DNA of 64,000 bases from Curtobacterium sp. Leaf261 (GTDB lineage: Bacteria; Actinomycetota; Actinomycetes; Actinomycetales; Microbacteriaceae): the NCBI RefSeq assembly GCF_001422205.1, contig NZ_LMMJ01000009.1, positions 310,001 through 374,000 of the forward strand, written 5' to 3'. The notes below the pieces were generated by a model. The model searched no databases, was not told where the DNA came from, and saw only the letters and a list, made by a program, of their open reading frames with translations. The number at the start of each line of letters is the position of its first letter. Position 1 is the stretch's first letter. Position numbers and translations under genes: made by a program. Shown here one piece after another: positions 45,112 to 53,852 of the stretch.

Positions 45112-45960
45112 TCAGCGTCCGTCTCGTTGCGGGGACGGCTGGGTGGACTCGGTGTTCGATGATCGTCGACGTCTCTGGAGGAGGTCGGCCGTCCGCACGA
45201 GGCGCAGTGCCGTGACGAGCACGACGCCGCCGAGCACGTTGCAGACCAGCGTGGGCCCGAACCAGCCGAGCCACTGTCCGAGGGTGATCGGGACGCCGGA
45301 CTGGACGGCGCCGAAGACGAGCAACGAGTCGAGGATCGAGTGGAACAGCTGGAGGCCGGAGAGCAGGAACCCGCCGATCATCGCGGCGATGATCTTGGCC
45401 GGGTCGGAGTCGGTGCCCTGCTGCATCCGGGTGACGAGGGTGATCGTGCTGCCGCCGAGGACCGCGAGCGCGGCGGCCTGGAGTCCGAACGGCATGTCGA
45501 CGTAGTACCGGGCGGACTCCTCGAGGTCGTCGTGCCACTGCGGGAACGCCTGCACGACGAGCCACATGAACACCCACCCGCCCGCGAGGTTGCTGACGAG
45601 CGTCCCGATCCACAGCCGGGCGAGCTGTCCGACCGTGCCCTCGCGTGCGATCAGCGCCGTGATGGGCAGCAGGAAGTTCTCGGTGAAGAGTTCGCTGTGC
45701 GCGAGGTAGAGGGCGACCAGTCCGATGCCGAACGCGAGTCCCGCGAGCAGGTGGTTGCCGGTCTCGTGGAGGACCGCGAGGTAGCCCATCACGCCGATGC
45801 CGATCTCGAGGCCGCCGGCGAACCCGGTGGTGAGCACGACCCGCCAGGTGCGCTGCAGCCGTTCGGCACCCTCCTCGACCACGGCGTGGAAGGACTCGTG
45901 GATCTCGTCCTCGACGGGAGCGTCGCTGTCACCGAGTTCTCGGCGTCGGTCATCGGTCAC
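45112..45960 (-). CDS. Formate/nitrite transporter (FNT) family channel
   Basis: Membrane protein of 282 aa with six helices and a longer charged N-terminus (VTDDRRRELGDSDAPVEDE). The FNT pattern shows in GIGLVALYLAHSELFTENFLLP, TLVSNLAGGWVFMWLV and TLVCNVLGGVVLVTALRLV, which form the two half-helix repeats. It belongs to the branch with a hydrophilic N-terminus, whose substrates are poorly defined; small monoacids are likely. GTG 45960 has no strong upstream site. It shares an operon with the esterase. Confidence 0.88.
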   Translation of the reverse strand: MTDDRRRELGDSDAPVEDEIHESFHAVVEEGAERLQRTWRVVLTTGFAGGLEIGIGVMGYLAVLHETGNHLLAGLAFGIGLVALYLAHSELFTENFLLPITALIAREGTVGQLARLWIGTLVSNLAGGWVFMWLVVQAFPQWHDDLEESARYYVDMPFGLQAAALAVLGGSTITLVTRMQQGTDSDPAKIIAAMIGGFLLSGLQLFHSILDSLLVFGAVQSGVPITLGQWLGWFGPTLVCNVLGGVVLVTALRLVRTADLLQRRRRSSNTESTQPSPQRDGR

Positions 45961-46047
45961 CGGTCCGACGCTATCCGAGTTGGCGGCCGGTCGCCGACCG
46001 GTGACGTGGGCCGGGTCTCGCGCGGTGGACCGCATGCGAGCACGAAG

Positions 46048-46087
46048 AAGGCCCCCTGCCTGGAGGACGTCCAGATCAGAGGGCCTT
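46048..46087 (-). terminator. Terminator after the tRNA-Met gene
   Basis: A 7-bp perfect core stem (AAGGCCC / GGGCCTT) with partial extension begins six bases after the tRNA 3' end on the minus strand. It is followed there by CTTCG. Confidence 0.65.
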
Positions 46088-46092
46088 GCGTG

Positions 46093-46166
46093 TAGCGAGG
46101 GCGGGACTTGAACCCGCGACACCACGATTATGAGCCGTGTGCTCTAACCAACTGAGCTACCCCGCC
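46093..46166 (-). tRNA. tRNA-Met (CAT)
   Basis: A 74-base cloverleaf. The acceptor GGCGGGG pairs with CCTCGCT using two G-U pairs. The D-arm is AGCTCAGTTGGTTAGAGC, the anticodon loop reads CTCATAA with CAT, and the T-arm is GCGGGTTCAAGTCCCGC. CCA is not encoded. The first G1-U72 pair and D-arm fit an elongator rather than initiator tRNA. Confidence 0.93.
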
Positions 46167-46213
46167 ATGGACATCGGAACCCCGTGTCACTGCACACAGC
46201 CGCTCCGCGTCGG

Positions 46214-46285
46214 AGCCCCGAGTCAGGATTGAACTGACGACCCCCTCCTTACCATGGAGGTGCTCTACCACTGAGCTATCGGGGC
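46214..46285 (-). tRNA. tRNA-Thr (GGT)
   Basis: A 72-base cloverleaf with acceptor GCCCCGA/TCGGGGC, D-arm AGCTCAGTGGTAGAGC, anticodon stem CCTCC/GGAGG with GGT in the loop, and T-arm GTCAGTTCAATCCTGAC. CCA is not encoded. It lies 47 bases upstream of tRNA-Met on the same strand, probably one transcript. Confidence 0.93.
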
Positions 46286-46422
46286 GGAACCAGATCTGTA
46301 CCCACCGGACCAGGTCCGGCGCAGTACCGCGATCGGCACCGTACGAGGATAGCAGAGCCGAGACGGTGGTCATGCACTGTGGCCGACTCCCGGGCGCGGC
46401 GTCTGCGCTCCTCGGAACGCGA

Positions 46423-47691
46423 TCAGTTCGCGTTCGCCTTGAGCCACGCGAGCGGGTCCACCGGGACGTCGTTCACGTGGATCTCGAGGTGCAGGTGGGG
46501 ACCGGTCGAGTTGCCGGTGCTGCCGACCTCGCCGAGCTCCTGGCCGACGGTCACCGTCTGGCCCTGGACGACCTTGAACGAGCCGTCCTTCATGTGGCCG
46601 TAGACGCTGACGAACTGCTCGCCGTCCACGTCGTGCTGGACCCAGACGTCGTTGCCGTAGCCGCCGTCGTCCGCCTTGACCTTGATGACCGTGCCCGCGG
46701 CGACCGAGCCGATGGGCGTGCCCTGGCCCGGGGCGAAGTCGATGCCCTCGTGGAAGGTCGAGCAGAACGAGCAGCCCGCGACGTTCCGCGCGCCGAACCC
46801 GCTCGAGATCGGGACGCCGACCGGGAACGGCCACTGGATGGTGCCGTTCGGGTCGTTCGTGAAGGTGCCGCTGGTGTTCTGGGGGATGACCACGGCATCG
46901 GTCACCGAGTAGCCGTCGCGGTTCGCCACGGCATCGGCACCCTCGCCGCTCGCGCCGACCTTGAGGGACTGGTCATCGACCGCCGCTGCGGCGGCACGGA
47001 GGCCCGGAGACTGGGGCGGCGTGTAGAACGCCTGCGCCGGGACCGAGGTACCGACGACGAGGCCGGCGACGACGAGGAGCACGGCTCCGCCGGAGAACGC
47101 CGAGGCGCGACGACGGAACGAGGACCCGGAACGCGTCGGGCGCGTCGCCGAACGGTCGGCGACACGCTGTACGCGCCGGACGGTGCGCTCGGTGGCGCGT
47201 CGTGCTGCGGGCGACTGCGCGGCGACCGGGGCCGACACCGAGAACGCGGCGGGCGCGGGCTCGACGACAGGCGCCGCGACGACCGCGGGAGCCGCCTCGA
47301 CGACGGGTGCGGGCTCGACGACGGGTGCGGACTCGACGGGCTCCACGATGATCGTCTCGGCGACGGTCGGCACCGCTGCCACCACGTCCGGCGAGCTCGG
47401 TGCCGGTGCGTCGAACACCGACGTCGACTGCTCCGGCGGCATCGCGACCGAGACGTCGGGCGACATCGGCGCGCCGTCGGCATCGACCGGCATCGCGACA
47501 CCCGGACCGGGCGCGACGACGGCCGGAGCGGCCAGCGTCATGGCGTCTGCAGCGATCGCCCTGGGGGCGAGTCCGGCGGCGAGCCGTTCCGCTGCGATCC
47601 GCTCACGGCGGGTCATCGGAGTCGGCGGGGTCACGGCCGGGCCGGAGTTCGGCTGCGGGAGGACGGGAGCGTCTGTGGCGTCAAGGGGCAT
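46423..47691 (-). CDS. M23 family metallopeptidase, membrane-anchored
   Basis: Cell-wall endopeptidase of 422 aa. A long Ala/Pro/Val-rich cytoplasmic region with repeats such as VVEPAPVVEAAP precedes one membrane helix (GGAVLLVVAGLVVGTSVPAQA) near residue 245. The C-terminal M23 domain has the zinc-site HEGIDFA and the catalytic HLHLEIH. It cleaves peptidoglycan cross-bridges or activates other hydrolases. ATG 47691 is taken as the start; longer in-frame starts run into unlikely sequence. The N-terminal part is unusually long. Confidence 0.9.
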   Translation of the reverse strand: MPLDATDAPVLPQPNSGPAVTPPTPMTRRERIAAERLAAGLAPRAIAADAMTLAAPAVVAPGPGVAMPVDADGAPMSPDVSVAMPPEQSTSVFDAPAPSSPDVVAAVPTVAETIIVEPVESAPVVEPAPVVEAAPAVVAAPVVEPAPAAFSVSAPVAAQSPAARRATERTVRRVQRVADRSATRPTRSGSSFRRRASAFSGGAVLLVVAGLVVGTSVPAQAFYTPPQSPGLRAAAAAVDDQSLKVGASGEGADAVANRDGYSVTDAVVIPQNTSGTFTNDPNGTIQWPFPVGVPISSGFGARNVAGCSFCSTFHEGIDFAPGQGTPIGSVAAGTVIKVKADDGGYGNDVWVQHDVDGEQFVSVYGHMKDGSFKVVQGQTVTVGQELGEVGSTGNSTGPHLHLEIHVNDVPVDPLAWLKANAN

Positions 47692-47868
47692 AGCGTGGAG
47701 TGCGGAGTCCTCATCGGGGCGTGGCGCGCTCGTTGCGGGTAACGAGCAGATAACGGTCTCGAGAACGGTAGCAGCGATCCCCCGTAGTCGCCAGTCGTCG
47801 GTACTCAGGCTGGACGCCCCAGTCCGGGTGACCGGACACCCCGTACCCAGACGCTGCACAGCGGCGGT

Positions 47869-48693
47869 TCAGACCCCGGACTCGAGCGCCCAGACCCGTT
47901 CGACGAGCGCCGCCGCGATGCTCGGAGCGGCCACGACGTAGGTGCGCGCGTCGCCCGAGGTCCAGCTCTCGACGACCGCCCCGGCCTCCTCGGCGACGAT
48001 CGCACCGGCGGCCATGTCCCACGGGTTGATCCCGCGCTCGAAGTACGCGTCGACCATGCCGGTCGCGACGGCACACAGGTCGAGCGACGCGGCCCCCATC
48101 CGTCGGATGTCCCGGATCTCGGTGATGAGCCCGCCGAGCACCTGGATCTGCGATGACCGTCGCTCCACGGTGTAGCCGAACCCCGTGGCGACGAGGGACT
48201 CGGCGAGGCTCCGCGGTCCGTCGACGTGCAGGCGCTCCCCGTTCAGCGTTGCGCCGTTCCCGTGCTCGGCGCGGAACACGTCGCCGGTCGCGGGTGCGAC
48301 CACGACACCGGCCACGGGTGCCCAGGTGCCCGGGTCCGGTTCACCCTCGACGACGGCGATGCTGATGCCGTACATCGGGTTGCCGTAGAGGTAGTTGACC
48401 GTGCCGTCGATCGGGTCGACCACCCAGGTCAGACCCGACGAGCCCGACTCCGCTCCGGACTCCTCGCCGAGGAACCCGTCGTACGGCCGGTGCTCCGCGA
48501 TCCGTGCCCGGACGAGCGCCTCGACCTCGCGGTCCGCGGCCGTGACGACGTCGACGATGCTCGACTTCCGGTCGGCGACCTCGACGCCCTCACGACGGCG
48601 CCGGGCGGCGAGTTCCGCGGCCTCGAGCGCGATCGACTCGGCGAGCGCGGCGAGGGCGCCCCGCTCGGCCGGCGGGATGGAGGTGGTGGACAC
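47869..48693 (-). CDS. Inositol monophosphatase family protein
   Basis: Mg-dependent phosphatase of 274 aa. Motifs are FLGEESG (metal Glu), WVVDPIDGTVNY (metal Asp pair, catalytic Thr) and GINPWDMAAGAIVAEEAGAVV (third metal Asp). The family covers inositol phosphate, fructose 1,6-bisphosphate and histidinol phosphate; the sequence does not choose. The GTG at 48693 has AAGGACG seven bases upstream, which supports it. Downstream of tRNA-Tyr on the same strand. Confidence 0.92.
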   Translation of the reverse strand: MSTTSIPPAERGALAALAESIALEAAELAARRRREGVEVADRKSSIVDVVTAADREVEALVRARIAEHRPYDGFLGEESGAESGSSGLTWVVDPIDGTVNYLYGNPMYGISIAVVEGEPDPGTWAPVAGVVVAPATGDVFRAEHGNGATLNGERLHVDGPRSLAESLVATGFGYTVERRSSQIQVLGGLITEIRDIRRMGAASLDLCAVATGMVDAYFERGINPWDMAAGAIVAEEAGAVVESWTSGDARTYVVAAPSIAAALVERVWALESGV

Positions 48694-48821
48694 GAGGTCG
48701 TCCTTCCGTCGGTACCCGCCCCGGCAGCGACAGGTCAGCACCCGCCCCGACAACGACAGAAGGCCCGACGATCTGGACGAACCGGACCGACGGACCTCGT
48801 CGCATGCTGGCGAGAGCATGG

Positions 48822-48903
48822 TGGCAAGTGAGGGATTCGAACCCCCGAAGGCGAAGCCGTCTGATTTACAGTCAGATCCCTTTGGCCGCTAGGGTAACTT
48901 GCC
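48822..48903 (-). tRNA. tRNA-Tyr (GTA)
   Basis: An 82-base type II tRNA with acceptor GGCAAGT/ACTTGCC, anticodon arm CTGACTGTAAATCAG with GTA, a long variable arm and T-arm GGGGGTTCGAATCCCTC. The trailing CCA is encoded (48819-48821). Confidence 0.94.
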
Positions 48904-49073
48904 ATTTGCGCACCCAGCCGGTGTGATCACCGACCGAAGGCGCGTCAGAAAGCATAGCGGATCGGTCGGCCTCCGGAGACCACCTGCGGCCCGGCGGGCG
49001 GCGACCACACATCGGTGGGGAGGTGCAGTGCCGGTCCCGCACCGTCCCTCCGGCCCGTCACGGTGACCGCCTG

Positions 49074-49119
49074 CCGGACGGGAGGCGCGCCGCGGCCTGG
49101 CACCGTCCCTCCAGTCCGG
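49074..49119. repeat. Dispersed CCGGACTGGAGG palindrome, copy C
   Basis: A diverged left arm (CCGGACGGGAGG), a GC-rich loop and a perfect right arm CCTCCAGTCCGG. It matches the first 46 bases of the 165-bp elements at 6012 and 8178, without their second half, so the palindrome spreads as its own unit. Confidence 0.8.
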
Positions 49120-49150
49120 CATCCGCGCACCGACGCTGCCCGCGCGACCG

Positions 49151-49219
49151 GTTCTGTCCCAGGGAGCGTCAACTGCCCCAGGGGATGCCTCGGGCCGTTG
49201 ACGCTCGCAGGCACAGAAC
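49151..49219. repeat. Long imperfect hairpin after kynU
   Basis: Two 23-base arms (GTTCTGTCCCAGGGAGCGTC... and its inverted partner ...GACGCTCGCAGGCACAGAAC) pair with three mismatches around a 23-base loop that can itself fold. It begins nine bases past the kynU stop, so it could end that transcript. Confidence 0.75.
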
Positions 49220-49228
49220 GCGGTGCGG

Positions 49229-50470
49229 CTACCCGGCGGCGAGCTCCTCGCGGATCGCCTCGACGCCCGCGGCGACCTCGGCGAACGTGGTGCTGAGCGG
49301 CGACAGGCCGATGCGAAGCCCGTCCGGGTTCCGGAAGTCCGGCACGACCCCGCGATCCCAGAGCCCGGCGACGACACGGCGGAACTCCGCGTGCCGGATC
49401 ATCACGTGACTCCCCCGGACGGCGGCGTCCCGCGGGCTCGCGACCTGCACGCCGAGCGGCACGAGGTGCTCGTCCACGAGCCGGAGCGCGTACTCCGTGA
49501 GTGCGGTCGACTTGTTGCGGACGGCCTCGATCCCGGCGCCCTCGATCGCGTCGAGCATGTCCTGCATGGCGAGCATCCCGGTGATCGGGGGTGTCCCGCT
49601 GACGAACCGACGGATGCTCGGGGCGGGCCGGTACCCGTCGGCCATCGCGAAGACGTCCTCCGCACCCATCCACCCCTGGATCGGTGGCGTGAGCTCGGCG
49701 TGCAGGACCCCTCGCGCGTAGAGGAACGCGGGCGCACCGGGTCCGCCGTTCAGGAACTTGTAGGTGCACCCCACCGCCAGGTCGACCTGCCAGGCATCGA
49801 GCTGCATCGGGACGACGCCGGCCGAATGGCAGAGGTCCCAGACGACGAGGCCGCCGACCTCGTGCACGAGTGCGGTGATCCCGGGCATGTCCGCGATGTA
49901 CGCCGACCGGTACGACACGTGGTTGACGAGGACGACGGCGGTCCTCGGTCCGACGACCGTACGCAGGTCGTCGACCGTCACGCCGAGCGCTGGGTCGACG
50001 TGGACCCAGCGGACCGTCGCACCGTGTTCGGCGGCGATGCCCTCGACGACGAACCGGTCCGTCGGGAACTGGTCGTCGTCGATGACGATCTCGTCGCGGT
50101 CCGGTCGCGCACGGAGGGCGGACCGGATCGCCTTGTAGAGGAGGACCGTGGTCGAGTCCGCGACGACGGTCTGCCCCGCTGCCGCTCCGAGGGTGATGGC
50201 GCCGATCCGGTCACCGATGGCGGTCGGCAGGTCCATCCACTGCTCGTCCCAGGAGCGGATGAGCCGGGCGCCCCAGTCCTCCGCGAGGAAGCGGCGGAAC
50301 CGGTCGGCGGTGGCGGTCATCGGGCGGCCGAGGGAGTTGCCGTCGAGGTACGCCAGGACGTCGTCGGACCGGACGAAGTGCGACGTCCACGCGGCGAGCG
50401 GGTCGGCGGCGTCGAGTGCGGCGGGGTCGGGTGCGGCGGGGTCGGGTGCGGCGGGGTCGAGTGTCGTCAT
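49229..50470 (-). CDS. kynU: Kynureninase
   Basis: PLP enzyme of 413 aa that splits kynurenine into anthranilate and alanine. Landmarks are AYLDGNSLGRPM, VADSTTVLLYK (phosphate site), WDLCHSAGVVPM with the PLP Asp, and the Schiff-base Lys in GCTYKFLNGGPGAPAFLY. ATG 50470 overlaps the amidohydrolase stop (ATGA). The N-terminus is stretched by three 15-bp tandem repeats (50411-50455) read as PAAPD units. No other tryptophan-degradation gene is in the window, so the source of kynurenine is unknown. Confidence 0.95.
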   Translation of the reverse strand: MTTLDPAAPDPAAPDPAALDAADPLAAWTSHFVRSDDVLAYLDGNSLGRPMTATADRFRRFLAEDWGARLIRSWDEQWMDLPTAIGDRIGAITLGAAAGQTVVADSTTVLLYKAIRSALRARPDRDEIVIDDDQFPTDRFVVEGIAAEHGATVRWVHVDPALGVTVDDLRTVVGPRTAVVLVNHVSYRSAYIADMPGITALVHEVGGLVVWDLCHSAGVVPMQLDAWQVDLAVGCTYKFLNGGPGAPAFLYARGVLHAELTPPIQGWMGAEDVFAMADGYRPAPSIRRFVSGTPPITGMLAMQDMLDAIEGAGIEAVRNKSTALTEYALRLVDEHLVPLGVQVASPRDAAVRGSHVMIRHAEFRRVVAGLWDRGVVPDFRNPDGLRIGLSPLSTTFAEVAAGVEAIREELAAG

Positions 50471-51579
50471 GCGTCGGGTCCGTTCGGTCGTGGTGCGTCC
50501 CACCGCTCTCGGGGCGAGACACCGCTCTCGGGGGCGGTGTCCAGTTCGGAGGGCGGTGTTTCGTCCTCGGGGCTGGGTTCAGGGCGAGACCGGGGGCCGG
50601 GCTCGGGGGCCTGCTCGACACGCGCTCCGGCGAGCCACGCGGCCACCTCGGCCACCGAGGTCGTCGGCATCGGGCCGCGGAGCACGCTCGTCAGCCCGTC
50701 CGGCTCGGGGAACGGCTCCCATCGTCCGCGGGTGCCGGTGGTGAGTGCGCGGACGAGGTCCTCCGCGCCGAGTCCCGCGTCGGCGAGCGCCAGGAGCTCC
50801 CGGACGTTCACCCCGACCGGGAGCGGCCCGTTGCCGAGGTCGGTGCCGTACCGGACGTCGCCGCCGGCCGCGTGGAACCGCCGGAGGTTGTCGACCGCGA
50901 CCCGGTGCGCGCGACTCCGCCGCCCGTACCCGTGGATGTCGAGCGTGCTGATCCAGGTGGTCCGGCCGGCGAGCTCCGCGACGAGGGCGTCGTCCAGCCG
51001 CTCGCTCCACGGGGTGTGCGCGAGGATGTCGACCCCGGCAGCCGCGACCCGCTCGACCTGCCCGCGGCCCTGGACGTGTGCGGCGACGGGGAGTCCGTGC
51101 TCGTGGGCGATCCCCACGACGGTCGCGAGGAGCCGGTCGTCCCACACCGGACCCGCGTCGGTGTTGACGGTGACCTTGACCACCCGCGCTCCGAGCGCTG
51201 CCATGGTGCGCACCGCCTCCAGTCCGGATGCGGCGTCGGCGACGGGGACGGCCGCGGCAGTGGGGGCCCAGCCGGCCCTGGACGGGTAGCCGCCGGGGGC
51301 ACCGAGGAGTCCGCCTGCGACCGCGATCAGCGGAAGCGCTGCCGGCGCGTCGCTCGCGTCCGGCGCGTCGCTCGCGTCCGGCGCGTGTCGGGGATCCGGA
51401 CGGGAGGCCCGCACCCACTCCGCCACGAGCGCCGGGTCCCAGCCGAGGTCGACCACGCGCGCGACCCCACCGGCTCGGACTGCCGCGGCATCGACCAGCC
51501 CGAGGTGCACGTGCGCGTCCGTGAACCCCGCGAGCACGGTCTCGTCCCGCCGCGTCTCGTCCTGCACAGCACCGGCCAC
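50467..51579 (-). CDS. Amidohydrolase-family protein
   Basis: Metal-dependent hydrolase of 370 aa. The metal ligands appear in order: HxH (His23, His25 in TDAHVHLG), Lys in VVKVTVNTD, His in VAAHVQGRG, His in ILAHTPWS and Asp in RYGTDLGNG. The imidazolonepropionase/arylformamidase-like fold fits, but the substrate is not clear. Coupling to kynU hints at an N-formylkynurenine or related amide; this is inference. A 50-residue Pro/Glu-rich tail (PEPSPEDETPPSELDTAPES) and an 18-bp tandem repeat (51345-51380) near residue 72 are odd. GTG 51579 is the likely start. Confidence 0.82.
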   Translation of the reverse strand: MAGAVQDETRRDETVLAGFTDAHVHLGLVDAAAVRAGGVARVVDLGWDPALVAEWVRASRPDPRHAPDASDAPDASDAPAALPLIAVAGGLLGAPGGYPSRAGWAPTAAAVPVADAASGLEAVRTMAALGARVVKVTVNTDAGPVWDDRLLATVVGIAHEHGLPVAAHVQGRGQVERVAAAGVDILAHTPWSERLDDALVAELAGRTTWISTLDIHGYGRRSRAHRVAVDNLRRFHAAGGDVRYGTDLGNGPLPVGVNVRELLALADAGLGAEDLVRALTTGTRGRWEPFPEPDGLTSVLRGPMPTTSVAEVAAWLAGARVEQAPEPGPRSRPEPSPEDETPPSELDTAPESGVSPRERWDAPRPNGPDA

Positions 51580-51647
51580 ACCCCGAGGGTATCCACAGCG
51601 ACTGCGCAGCGATCCAGCCCCCGCGCCCGCCGGATAAGCTGTCCGGC

Positions 51648-52136
51648 ATGGCAGACAGTTCCTTCGACGTGGTCAGCAAGGTCGACAAGATGGAGGCGGA
51701 GAACGCCCTCAACCAGGCCGCCAAGGAGATCGAGCAGCGCTACGACTTCAAGGGCGTCGGCGCTTCGGTAGAGTGGAGCGGCGAGGACGTCCTCATCAAG
51801 GCGTCCTCCGAGGAGCGCGCGAAGGCCGTCCTCGACGTCTTCGAGTCCAAGCTCATCAAGCGTGGCATCAGCCTGAAGAGCCTCGACACCGGTGAGCCGT
51901 TCGCCTCCGGCAAGGAGTTCCGCATCGAGGCGAAGCTCAAGAACGGCATCGAGCAGGACGTCGCGAAGAAGATCGGCGCGCTCATCCGCAGTGACGCTCC
52001 GAAGACCGTGAAGAGCCAGATCCAGGGCGACGAACTCCGGGTCTCCTCGAAGAGCCGCGACGACCTGCAGTCCACGATGGCGCTCCTCAAGGGCGGCGAC
52101 TTCGAGGTGCCGCTGCAGTTCGTCAACTTCCGGTAG
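51648..52136 (+). CDS. yajQ: YajQ family nucleotide-binding protein
   Basis: A 162-residue protein of two ferredoxin-like domains. The start MADSSFDVVSKVDKMEAENA, the block IEQRYDFKGVGASVEW and the end LKGGDFEVPLQFVNFR are diagnostic. Some homologues bind cyclic di-GMP and act in regulation; others bind nucleotides or RNA, and the role in actinobacteria is not settled. ATG 51648 is unambiguous. Divergent from the amidohydrolase and followed by cls. Confidence 0.96.
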   Translation: MADSSFDVVSKVDKMEAENALNQAAKEIEQRYDFKGVGASVEWSGEDVLIKASSEERAKAVLDVFESKLIKRGISLKSLDTGEPFASGKEFRIEAKLKNGIEQDVAKKIGALIRSDAPKTVKSQIQGDELRVSSKSRDDLQSTMALLKGGDFEVPLQFVNFR

Positions 52137-52232
52137 CCCGCGAGCGCCCGCCCCTGAGCGCCCGAGTTCGGTGCGCCCGATCCCGCCGCGCCCGACCCCC
52201 GGCGCCGCACGACCCCGAGACCGGAGACCGCC

Positions 52233-53693
52233 GTGGAGCACTGGCTCGGCATCACCATCACCGTCCTGCTCATCCTGCTCGACCTCGCCATCCGCGCGTT
52301 CTCGATCATCTACGTGCCGATCGACCGGAAGCCGCAGACCGCGACGGGGTGGTTGCTCGCGATCTTCCTGATCCCCTACATCGGGTTCATCGTCTTCCTC
52401 ATCATCGGCTCGACGAAGCTCCCGAAGGCCCGCCGCGAGAAGCAGTCCGAGATCAACGACTACATCCTCGACCAGACCGAGGGCATGGACCGGGTCAAGA
52501 CCGACGAGACGTGGCCGAAGTGGCTGAACAGCGTCGTCCAGCTCAACCGGGGGCTCGGTGCGATGCCCCTCGTCGGTGGGAACACGGCGGAGCTGTACCC
52601 GGACTCGGTCGAGTCGATCGCGGCGATGACCCGGGCCGTCGACGAGGCCGAGCGGTTCGTGCACGTCGAGTTCTACATCGCGACGATCGACCCCACCACG
52701 AAGCCGTTCTTCGACGCGCTCGAGCGGGCGGTCGAGCGCGGGGTCAGCGTGAAGTTCCTGATGGACCACATCGCCAGCCGCGGATACCCCGGGTACAAGG
52801 CGACCAAGGCGCGGCTCGACGACATGGGCGCCGAGTGGCACCTCATGCTGCCGATCCTCCCGCTGCAGGGCAAGTTCCAGCGACCGGACCTCCGCAACCA
52901 CCGCAAGATCCTGGTCGTCGACGGCCGGGTCGGGTTCACCGGCTCGCAGAACCTCATCGACGACAGCTACGACGTCAAGGCACACGTCGAGAAGGGGCTC
53001 CGGTACAAGGACCTCATGGCCCGCTTCGAGGGGCCGATCGTCGCCGGGATCAACGCGCTGTTCATCACCGACTGGTACAGCGAGACGGACGAGCTCCTCC
53101 GCGAGCGCGAGCCGGTCCAGCGCGCGGAACCGCACCCGGAGATGCTCGACGCGCAGGTGGTGCCGTCCGGTCCGGGGTTCGACGGCGAGAACAACCTGCG
53201 CCTCTTCAACGCGCTGCTCTACGCCGCCCAGGACCGGGTGTCGATCACGAGTCCGTACTTCGTCCCCGACGAGTCGATGCTCTACGCGATCACGACCACC
53301 GCGCAGCGCGGCGTCGCGGTCGAGCTGTTCGTCGGCGAGATCGGCGACCACACCATGACCTGGCACGCGCAGCGCTCCTACTACGAGGCGCTCCTGCGGG
53401 CCGGCGTCCGGATCTTCCTCTACAAGCAGCCGACGATCCTGCACGCCAAGCACTTCACGATCGACGACTCCGTGTCGGTGATCGGGTCGAGCAACATGGA
53501 CATGCGCTCGTTCAGCCTGAACCTCGAGATCACCGTGATGGTCCGCGGCCGGAAGTTCGTCGACCAGCTCCGGCAGGTGCAGGACGACTACCGCGCCGAG
53601 AGCTTCGAGATCACCCTCGACGAGTGGGTGCAGCGGCCGACCCGGTCGCAGGTCCTCGACAACGTCGCGCGACTGACCGCCGCGCTGCAGTAG
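52233..53693 (+). CDS. cls: Cardiolipin synthase (phospholipase D type)
   Basis: Membrane enzyme of 486 aa that joins two phosphatidylglycerols, or a related pair, into cardiolipin. Two N-terminal helices (the PLDc_N region, about residues 3-25 and 35-58) are followed by two HKD motifs, HRKILVVDGRVGFTGSQN and HAKHFTIDDSVSVIGSSN. Length fits bacterial ClsA. GTG 52233 follows CCGGAGACCGCC. A strong hairpin past the stop ends the transcript. Confidence 0.95.
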   Translation: MEHWLGITITVLLILLDLAIRAFSIIYVPIDRKPQTATGWLLAIFLIPYIGFIVFLIIGSTKLPKARREKQSEINDYILDQTEGMDRVKTDETWPKWLNSVVQLNRGLGAMPLVGGNTAELYPDSVESIAAMTRAVDEAERFVHVEFYIATIDPTTKPFFDALERAVERGVSVKFLMDHIASRGYPGYKATKARLDDMGAEWHLMLPILPLQGKFQRPDLRNHRKILVVDGRVGFTGSQNLIDDSYDVKAHVEKGLRYKDLMARFEGPIVAGINALFITDWYSETDELLREREPVQRAEPHPEMLDAQVVPSGPGFDGENNLRLFNALLYAAQDRVSITSPYFVPDESMLYAITTTAQRGVAVELFVGEIGDHTMTWHAQRSYYEALLRAGVRIFLYKQPTILHAKHFTIDDSVSVIGSSNMDMRSFSLNLEITVMVRGRKFVDQLRQVQDDYRAESFEITLDEWVQRPTRSQVLDNVARLTAALQ

Positions 53694-53712
53694 CGCCGCG
53701 AGGCCGGGAGAC

Positions 53713-53758
53713 ACGGCCGGGAGGCACGGCCGGGGTCCGGTGGGCGCCTCCCGGCCGT
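53713..53758. terminator. Hairpin terminator after cls
   Basis: A perfect 13-bp stem (ACGGCCGGGAGGC / GCCTCCCGGCCGT) with a 20-base loop that can partly refold starts 20 bases after the cls stop. No T-run follows. Confidence 0.8.
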
Positions 53759-53762
53759 CAGA

Positions 53763-53852
53763 CTCCCCGGCTGGGCGGCAGGCTCGCGCCAGCTAGGGCC
53801 CGGCAGGCTCCCCGGCTGGGCGGCAGGCTTGCGCCAGCTAGGGCCCGGCAGG
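53763..53852. repeat. 45-bp tandem duplication spanning the acyltransferase stop codon
   Basis: Copies at 53763-53807 and 53808-53852 differ at one base. The right copy includes the acyltransferase TAG (53838-53840 on the minus strand) and its last codons. The left copy is past the stop. Confidence 0.9.

Larger units (their letters stand above)
48904..49228. other. 325-bp gap between tRNA-Tyr and kynU, mostly repeats
   Basis: No gene is seen. It contains a 46-bp copy of the CCGGACTGGAGG palindrome family (49074-49119), a related fragment at 49030-49058, and a long hairpin just past the kynU stop codon (49151-49219). Confidence 0.65.

Noticed and set aside
46093..46285. tRNA genes as attachment sites for an integrated element
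   Set aside because: No integrase and no repeated tRNA 3' fragment is present in the flanks.
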